A stretch of DNA of 64,000 bases from Diplodia intermedia (lineage: Eukaryota > Ascomycota > Dothideomycetes > Botryosphaeriales > Botryosphaeriaceae). This document shows positions 57,720 to 64,000 of the stretch, in pieces. The notes below the pieces were generated by a model. That model was not told the DNA's origin. It saw only the letters and a list, made by a program, of their open reading frames with translations, and made no database searches. The DNA is taken from assembly GCA_021495925.1 (NCBI GenBank), contig JAKEKT010000118.1, positions 1-64,000 of the forward strand, written 5' to 3'. Position 1 is the stretch's first letter. Each line of letters begins with the position of its first letter. A program made the position numbers and the translations under genes.

Positions 57720-60700
57720 ATAGCCGTCGTAATTTTCTAATAGTTTCTAGGTGTTGTTTTATTCTTCTTCTCATTTAATTAAGTAGCTAAACTAATTATT
57801 AGAGTAGCCGCTATTAAGAATCTTTTCTACGATTTATTCTTTATTTTCGTCGGCGTCTAGGTTTTCTAATATTATCTCTTCTATTTATTAAACTATTATA
57901 GCGTTTTCTAGGGCTAGTTTAAGAAGTTCGATATAAAATACTAGATTAATTCTTATATTATTAGATAGTTTAAGGCGGTAATTAACTTCGTCTAGTTTCT
58001 TCTTAATTTCGAATGGTCTAATTTTCTTAAAATCTAGTTTATTATTAGGTCGCCGTATTCTAATATTTTTTCTAAGAAGATAGACTTTATCTCTCTTCTT
58101 TAACTTCGGTGCCTTCTAGTGCCGTCTATTATAGTAGCGGGATATTAGATATCTATTAAATTCGATGTCGAGACGTAGCTAGTTATATAGCGCTTTTAGC
58201 TAGTCGGCTTTAAAGATTTCTTTCTAGATAAGAGATTCGCTAGATATTAGTTTCTAGTAAGCTATAGACTTATATTCGTAATTAGCGTAGAACGGAGATT
58301 TCTAAGTTATCGATGCTTTCGAACTATTATATGCGAACTAGGCTAAGAATAGTAGTTCGACCTAATCGTTCTAGATATAGTTAAGATAATAGCGTAGATA
58401 TTATTCGAGCGTCTAGTTAGTTCGTTCTATTTATTCGTCTATTTACGAATATGCCGTGATAGATAGCTTATACTTAAAACTAAGCTAACGGGTAAGAGTC
58501 TACTAAAATCGAAATATAAATAGTCGATCTCTATCTAATACGAGCTCTTCTAGTAACCCGTAGTTACCGAGAATTATTCTAAGAAATATATAGGCGAGTT
58601 CTTTCGCGTTTACCGTCTTAAGATATAGTAGGTAATACGCGTACTTAGTTAGCCTATCGACGATAACTAGAATCGAGTCGTATTTAATCTTAGTAAGTAA
58701 TTCTACTAACTCTAGTAAATTCGTAATAAAGTCTAACGAGATGGATTATTAGAATCTTTTCGAAGCTAATAGTAGCTAAAGTAAGCCGTAGAGTACGTGT
58801 CTCGAGGCCTTACTTCGAATATAAAGATCGCACTACGAAACTACTCGTTAAACGATTCTTCGTAGGCCCGAAAAGTAGTAATTTCTAGTAATTCTCTCGA
58901 TCGTCTTATCTATTTCTTAGTAATCGTACGCTAGTACTTTATAAATGTCTTTAACGATTTCTTTCCGTAGCTTTACCGGGACGTAGACTAATCTTAAATA
59001 TAGAATAGTACCGTCGACGTCTCTAGTTAAGCGAGGGTTATTCTCTACGTTTTTAAGTTTCTAGGCTATTACGTTATATTCGTAGGCCTCTCGAATCTTC
59101 TTTATCTAGGCGTTATCTTCTAAGCGATACGCCGAGACTAGTAGTCTAATTAAAGTAAGCGAGGTATTAGATGCCTTCTTAAGCTATAATTAGATAACTC
59201 TAAAAATAGATACGCACGTTCTAGTAGATATAAGGCTATCGTCTTTCTATCTATTTAGAACTACTAGCTATAGATCTAGCTTTTCTTCTACGTGGTCGGC
59301 TCTTCTACTTAGCGTATCTACGCGAGCGTTCTTAGATTTCTTTCTATAGATAATCTTTATATTATACGATACTAATTCTTTAGTCTATCTAACTTATCGT
59401 TAAGTTAGTTTCTTCGTAGTAGTAAAGTGCGTAAGGTTCTTATAATCGTAGTAAATTATTACTTAGTATTTAGCTTCTTCGAGGTAGTGTCTCTATTCTT
59501 TAAAAGCCGTAACGATGGCTAATAGTTTCTTATTATAGACGTTATAGTTAAGCTCCGAAGGCGTTATCTTTCTAGAATAGTACGCGATCGGGTAGAGCTT
59601 ATCTTACTCGTCTAGTTAGCTAATATAAGCGCCGATAGCGTAGTTCGATGCGTTTATTTCTATAATAACGGGTAGCTCTAGATTATAAATATCTAGAATA
59701 GACGCTTCGTAGAATATTTATTTAAGAGACTCGAATGCCTTCTACTACGCTTCTTTCTATTAAAACCCGTGCTCTTTACGAGTAAGTCTAGTAAGAGGCT
59801 TCGTAACCTTCGTATAGTTTAAAATAAACTTACGATAGAAGTTAGTAAATCTTAGAAAGAATTATACTTCTTTAATAGTTCGTAATTCGAGCTATTTTTT
59901 AATTACGTCTAGCTTTTTCTCGTCTATACTAATGTGTCTAGATATAATAACGAATTCTAGAAATTCTATTTTCTACGTAATCTATTTATACTTCTCGAGG
60001 GCGATCTATAGGTCTTTCTCTCTAAGTGCGAGTAGTATTCTTCGAATATACTTTCTATATTCTTCTAAGGTGTCCGAGTAGATAATAATGTTATCTAGAT
60101 ACGCGGTATAGAATACGTTTAAATATAGGCGTAGAATATCGTTTACTAGGCTCTAGAATAATATAGAGACGTTAGTTAGCCCGAAAGATATTATCGTATA
60201 CTTAAAGTATTCTAGCCGCGTTCGAAAGACGGTCTTCTATTCTTCGTCTTCTTTAATACGGACTAAGTAGTATTCTTCGTAGAGATCGAACTTAATAAAG
60301 TACTTTATCGTCTAGAACTTATCTTAGAGTTCGTTAATTCTTAGTAGTAGATAACGGTTCTTAATCGTAATATCGTTTAGTTAGCGGTAGTCAATATAGA
60401 GGCGGAGCTCGCCGTTTTTCTTCGAGACGAATAGAATAGAATAGCCGGCCGATAAAGATAAAGATTATATATATTCGCGTTCTAGATTCTTCTCGATATA
60501 TTTTCTTAAAGCCTCTAACTCGTTTCGCGATAGCGAGTATATTAGCTTAAACGTAGACTACGTTTCTAGAATAAGAGATATTTCGTAATTCTAAGATTAG
60601 TATTTTAATAAGAATTCTTTTTCTCGTTTCTCGTAGAGGTTCGTAAATCCCTAGAATTCTTCTAGTATAGAGGCTATTTTAAGTAGCGGTAGTTATTTCT

Positions 60701-63700
60701 CTAGTATCGTTATTTCTTTAGGTTTTATTATTTCGTCGAGTTTTCTATATGTTTTCTCGCTTACTAGATTATCTATAGATATCGGCTTTTTTCTAGTTAA
60801 GTAATCGTAGATCGAACTAGCTTCGATAGGCCTATTTAATTAACTTCTAGAAATTACTACGGGGTATACGATAGCTTACTTTCGAGTCGCGAGTATTAGT
60901 TTTTCTCTTGTTAGATAACCGTTCGACGCTACGTTCGTATAACGCGCGTAGATTCTTTAGAGGCAGTCTTCTTCGACTAACTTTAGACTATTATTCTCTT
61001 CTAGAGGCCCCGTTTAGAGAGAACTATAAGGTATACGATAGTCTAACTCTTAGTTATAGGTATCGGCTTTCCCTCTAATAAGTAACCTTTTACCGGACTA
61101 GCTTCGATGGGCCGATATTCTTATAATAATCCGCTAGTTTATCTTCGCGCTAGATTATAAGTAGAGGTAGTAAACCTTATCGCCTCTACGCTTTATACGC
61201 TTAACTACCGCTAGAAAGATTTTCTAGACTCTAGCGAAGCTACTTACTTTTACGCCGAATCGTTACTCTACGCTCTAGACTTCTAGCTTTTAGCTCTTAC
61301 TCTAGCTCTTCTAGCTCTAGCTTCTAGCTCTAGCTCTATCTTCTAGCGTCTAGTCTATTCGTTTTACGATAGCGAGGTGTTTAATATATTATTTATTCGA
61401 AAAGATAACTTCCTCGGTTCTCTAGTTAATATATAGTGTATATGTCTTTAGCTATAGTATTTCTAGAATAATATCGTATTCTAGTATCTTTATAACGTTT
61501 AGATTAATTTTTTTTCTATAGTTAGTAATAGTTATTAGTACTAGCTCTATTTTAATTCTTATTTAATCTTTTTCGTACTAAGCGGATAATTCGTTTATAG
61601 TTTAGAGAGAATAAGGCTTATCTTTTTCTTACTAATATAGCTAGTACTTAACGACGAAGAATAGGTTAATATACGTTTTCTATACGCTACTATCGATTAT
61701 AGCCTAGGCCTTCTTACTATAAAAGGTTATCTATAGATATAGTAGTTTAAAGAGTTCTATTTTAATAGATATAATTCCGTTCGATATGCGTATAATCTAG
61801 TTAAGAGATCTATCTAACGGCCTCTTCTAGAGTCTCTAACTAGAAAGACCGTCTAGTTTTTCGATTAAACGAGGTCTTCGATAATTATATTATCTAGTTA
61901 TTTTATTCGAAGGGTCGAGTTCTTTTATTAGGTCTATTATCCGCGGCGAATTTATCTTTACTAGTATAAGGTTCCGGCCCTTATCTAATAGTAGTAGGGC
62001 GAGATGTTATTTCTATAGTAGGGTCGCTAATATAGAGTATTTCTTCTAATAAATGCGGCTTTTCTTTAAGAGAGTAGTCTAGTAAGGCGTACGAGGTCTC
62101 TATAGTCTTATTTCCGCTAGACGTTACGTGCCTCGTCGCGAAGCTATATACTAATCTCGTTAGCCGTTTAATAAGAGGGTTCTTTCTACGGTTACTACTA
62201 CTAGTTATTCTATAGTTAGCTTTCTAGTTGCTCTTCTTAGACCCGAAATTACTAGATCTTAGAGCCTAGTTCGATAGTAGATGTCTAAGTCGCCGTAGAA
62301 GTCGCGTTATTAGTTCGGCGTACGCTTTCGTACTAATCGAGGCGTTTAGTAATTTAGATAAGCGTAGCGGCATCGTATTTATTTTCGACCTCGCTAGACT
62401 CGAAAGTACTATCGTAAAGCTTTTCTATATCGCTATTTACTAAGTTCTCGTCTCGAGATAGCGCCTTAATAAGCTCGTCGATGTCTTACTAGGTTCGAGT
62501 ACGTTAAATAACTTAAACGCGTTAAGGCTTCGGGTACTATTTCGTAGTATCTTTATTACTTTAGTAAGTAATATAATCGTCGTCGTAACACGCGGTCTAG
62601 CTAAGTATCGCGTGTTTAGACGTGTTAAGTACTCTTCGTCGTCTATCGATTTTCTCGAATAAATCGACTTCTTCTAGCTTAAGCGTTAAGAAGAGCTCTC
62701 GTTAAGTCTCTTAGTTATTTCTAGTAGTAGTTATAGTGTTACGTGCCTTCTTCTTAGAGTTATATAAGTAGCGGTACATTCTATTCTATTTATTATTATA
62801 ATAGACGTATAGCCTCTTTCTAAATCGAGACTTCTATTAGAATGTCTATTCTTTATATTAAGTGCGTCTATCTTTTTTATTATTCTATTCTTCGCCCTTA
62901 TTATTACTCGTTAGAGTGTCTCGTTAGATGTTATCTAACTCTATAGTATCGCCTTCTTTCTAAGTATAACGAGATCGTCGTAGCTAAGTACTATTAGCTC
63001 TATAGCTTCTCTTATCGAACTATCGCTTGTTGCGTCGTCGGTCTATAAGCTAGACGAGCTTAATAAGTTTAGATAGACTATTAGACTTATTATAGTAGAC
63101 TATAGCGTCTTTAATTTTCTCTCGTAGTTCTTAATAGTAGAACGTCTAAAGGGTAGTATCGAAGTATTATTCTATCGTAAGATAGACTACGTTCTAAAAC
63201 TCGATAATATAGTTCTAAACGAACCTTCTTTACTTAAGTTTTATTAGAAGGTTCGTGGTCTAGTATACTTCGTCGAGTTCCGTAAACGCCTTCTTAAGAG
63301 CCTACGTAAAGACTTAGTAGCTATCGAAGAGTTTAATTATAAGGTTACTTCTCTACTCGTAAGGCTTCTCTTACTATTCTTATTTATACGGGCGGAACTA
63401 TTACTCGGCAAAGTCGCGTAGAAAAGTGCTAGCGTAAAGCACTTTCTCTAATTTATTAGCGAACTATTCGTAAGAGAAGTAAATATAGTCGTTAAGCTAA
63501 GCGAGAAAGTCTTACGTCTTCTTTTAATCGCCGCGGTAGAGGTCGGGTTTCGAAACCTTAACTCTAGTTATAGATAAAGTAGCTATCTTAGCGGCTATAG
63601 TATTTATAGATACTACTAATAGCGCGGGTCGGCGCTATAGAACTTCGAGCTTCTTCTTAAGTCGAGCGTTTTCTTCGCTCTAATCGTAAAATTAGCCCTA
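57720..63700 (-). pseudogene. Gypsy B gag-pol remnant
   Basis: Reading on the minus strand, the same domain order as in A is found: gag about 63,700-62,000, protease IDS near 61,695, reverse transcriptase about 60,560-59,900 with YLDN near 60,090, RNase H to about 59,290, integrase about 58,960-58,270 and a chromodomain-like tail to about 57,720. The RT box carries the same Asp-to-Asn change as A. It is not functional. Confidence 0.8.
61262..61345 (-). repeat. TCTAGC hexamer-type tandem repeat in Gypsy B
   Basis: This is the inverted counterpart of the 48,232-48,315 tract of Gypsy A, at the matching place between protease and reverse transcriptase. Confidence 0.75.
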
Positions 63701-63885
63701 AAGCTATTTAAGCCTACTTTAGATATCGTTAATTATCTAGAATAGGTCTACTATCGTAGGCTATTATAGGTTATTACTTATAGAGACGTTTATATTACTA
63801 CTTTATTAGTAATTTCTATACTAGAGTATACTTTTCTATATAGAAGTTAACTATCTTTCTTCTCTTATAAGAATAGTAATTAAAG

Positions 63886-64000
63886 TATAACGATAGGCTT
63901 CTTCTACTAAGCTTCGAAGTCGCTTAGTAGGTGGATTAAACCGAGGGGTTTACCTTAAAGAGATAAGAGGGGGGTAATAATAATTAGACTAGAAAGTATT
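63886..64000 (-). repeat. 5' LTR of Gypsy B, partial
   Basis: Begins TATAACGATAGG like the LTR at 56,120 and is truncated by the window end after 115 bp. Confidence 0.85.

Larger units (their letters stand above)
32426..64000. other. RIP-mutated AT-rich transposon block
   Basis: From about 32,425 to the end the sequence is dominated by TA, TAA and TAG, while CpA and/or TpG are nearly absent and CpG is retained in many places. This is the signature of fungal repeat-induced point mutation, which turns CpA into TpA on either strand. Recognisable reading frames are full of TAG where CAG or TGG would be and TAA where CAA would be. Almost no ATG survives, so no open frame of 60 codons occurs between 32,425 and 56,954. 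All identifiable content is retroelement. Confidence 0.95.
56120..64000 (-). mobile_element. Ty3/Gypsy element B, inverted copy, runs off the window
   Basis: B is the same family as A in reverse orientation. Its 3' LTR is 56,120-56,856, its body 56,857-63,885 (7.03 kb, against 7.02 kb in A), and its 5' LTR starts at 63,886 and is cut by the window end. It interrupts LINE X at 56,119. The left target-site candidate is ACTCT (56,115-56,119); the matching copy would lie beyond 64,000. B retains more TpG on the plus strand than A does, i.e. more CpA on its own sense strand. Confidence 0.9.

Overview
The window is from a filamentous ascomycete (Pezizomycotina, possibly Dothideomycetes; genus not determinable here). 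The evidence is short GT-AG introns of about 48-75 nt with CTRAY branch points (mostly GCTGAC/CTAAC), ascomycete-type gene content (VPS4, YKE2, TRM10, NDUFA13/GRIM-19, fungal rhodopsin-like and HeLo-like proteins), and a sharp switch at about 32.43 kb from GC-balanced gene-rich DNA to a very AT-rich block carrying the mark of repeat-induced point mutation (RIP).

Gene-rich part, 1-32.4 kb: HeLo-like N-domain protein (-), TRM10 tRNA methyltransferase (-), GRIM-19/NDUFA13 of complex I (+), a U2 snRNA gene (-) interrupted by a spliceosomal-type intron, fungal rhodopsin-domain membrane protein (-), a 5.3-kb stretch without a recognisable gene, prenylcysteine oxidase/lyase (-), VPS4 ESCRT ATPase (-) divergent from prefoldin subunit 6 YKE2 (+), a Cys-rich orphan (+), TLDc/OXR1-type protein (+), DszC/SfnB-type acyl-CoA-dehydrogenase-fold monooxygenase (+), an APH-like kinase pseudogene broken by a small hairpin element, an orphan LRR-like gene (+) and an AAAP amino-acid transporter (-). 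Most are housekeeping or scattered metabolic genes; there is no operon-like logic beyond the divergent pairs TRM10/GRIM-19 and VPS4/YKE2.

Transposon part, 32.4-64 kb: a nested pile of RIP-mutated retroelements. A Tad-like LINE 'X' begins at about 36.13 kb. A full-length sister LINE 'Y' (37931-44432) sits inside it, flanked by a 13-bp target-site duplication. A Ty3/Gypsy chromovirus-type element 'A' (44934-53487, two 768-bp LTRs, 5-bp TSD) then interrupts X, and a second, inverted Gypsy copy 'B' (from 56120 to beyond the window end) cuts off its 3' side. Two older LINE 3' ends lie in reverse orientation to the left. B also carries an accessory reading frame antisense to its pol, whose putative zinc-binding cysteines look RIP-mutated to tyrosine. 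TpG and CpA loss has removed nearly all ATG codons, which is why a 24.5-kb stretch has no open frame.

The most striking single observation is the U2 snRNA gene: a 63-nt mRNA-type intron splits it at the position that forms U2/U6 helix Ia, just before the branch-site recognition sequence.
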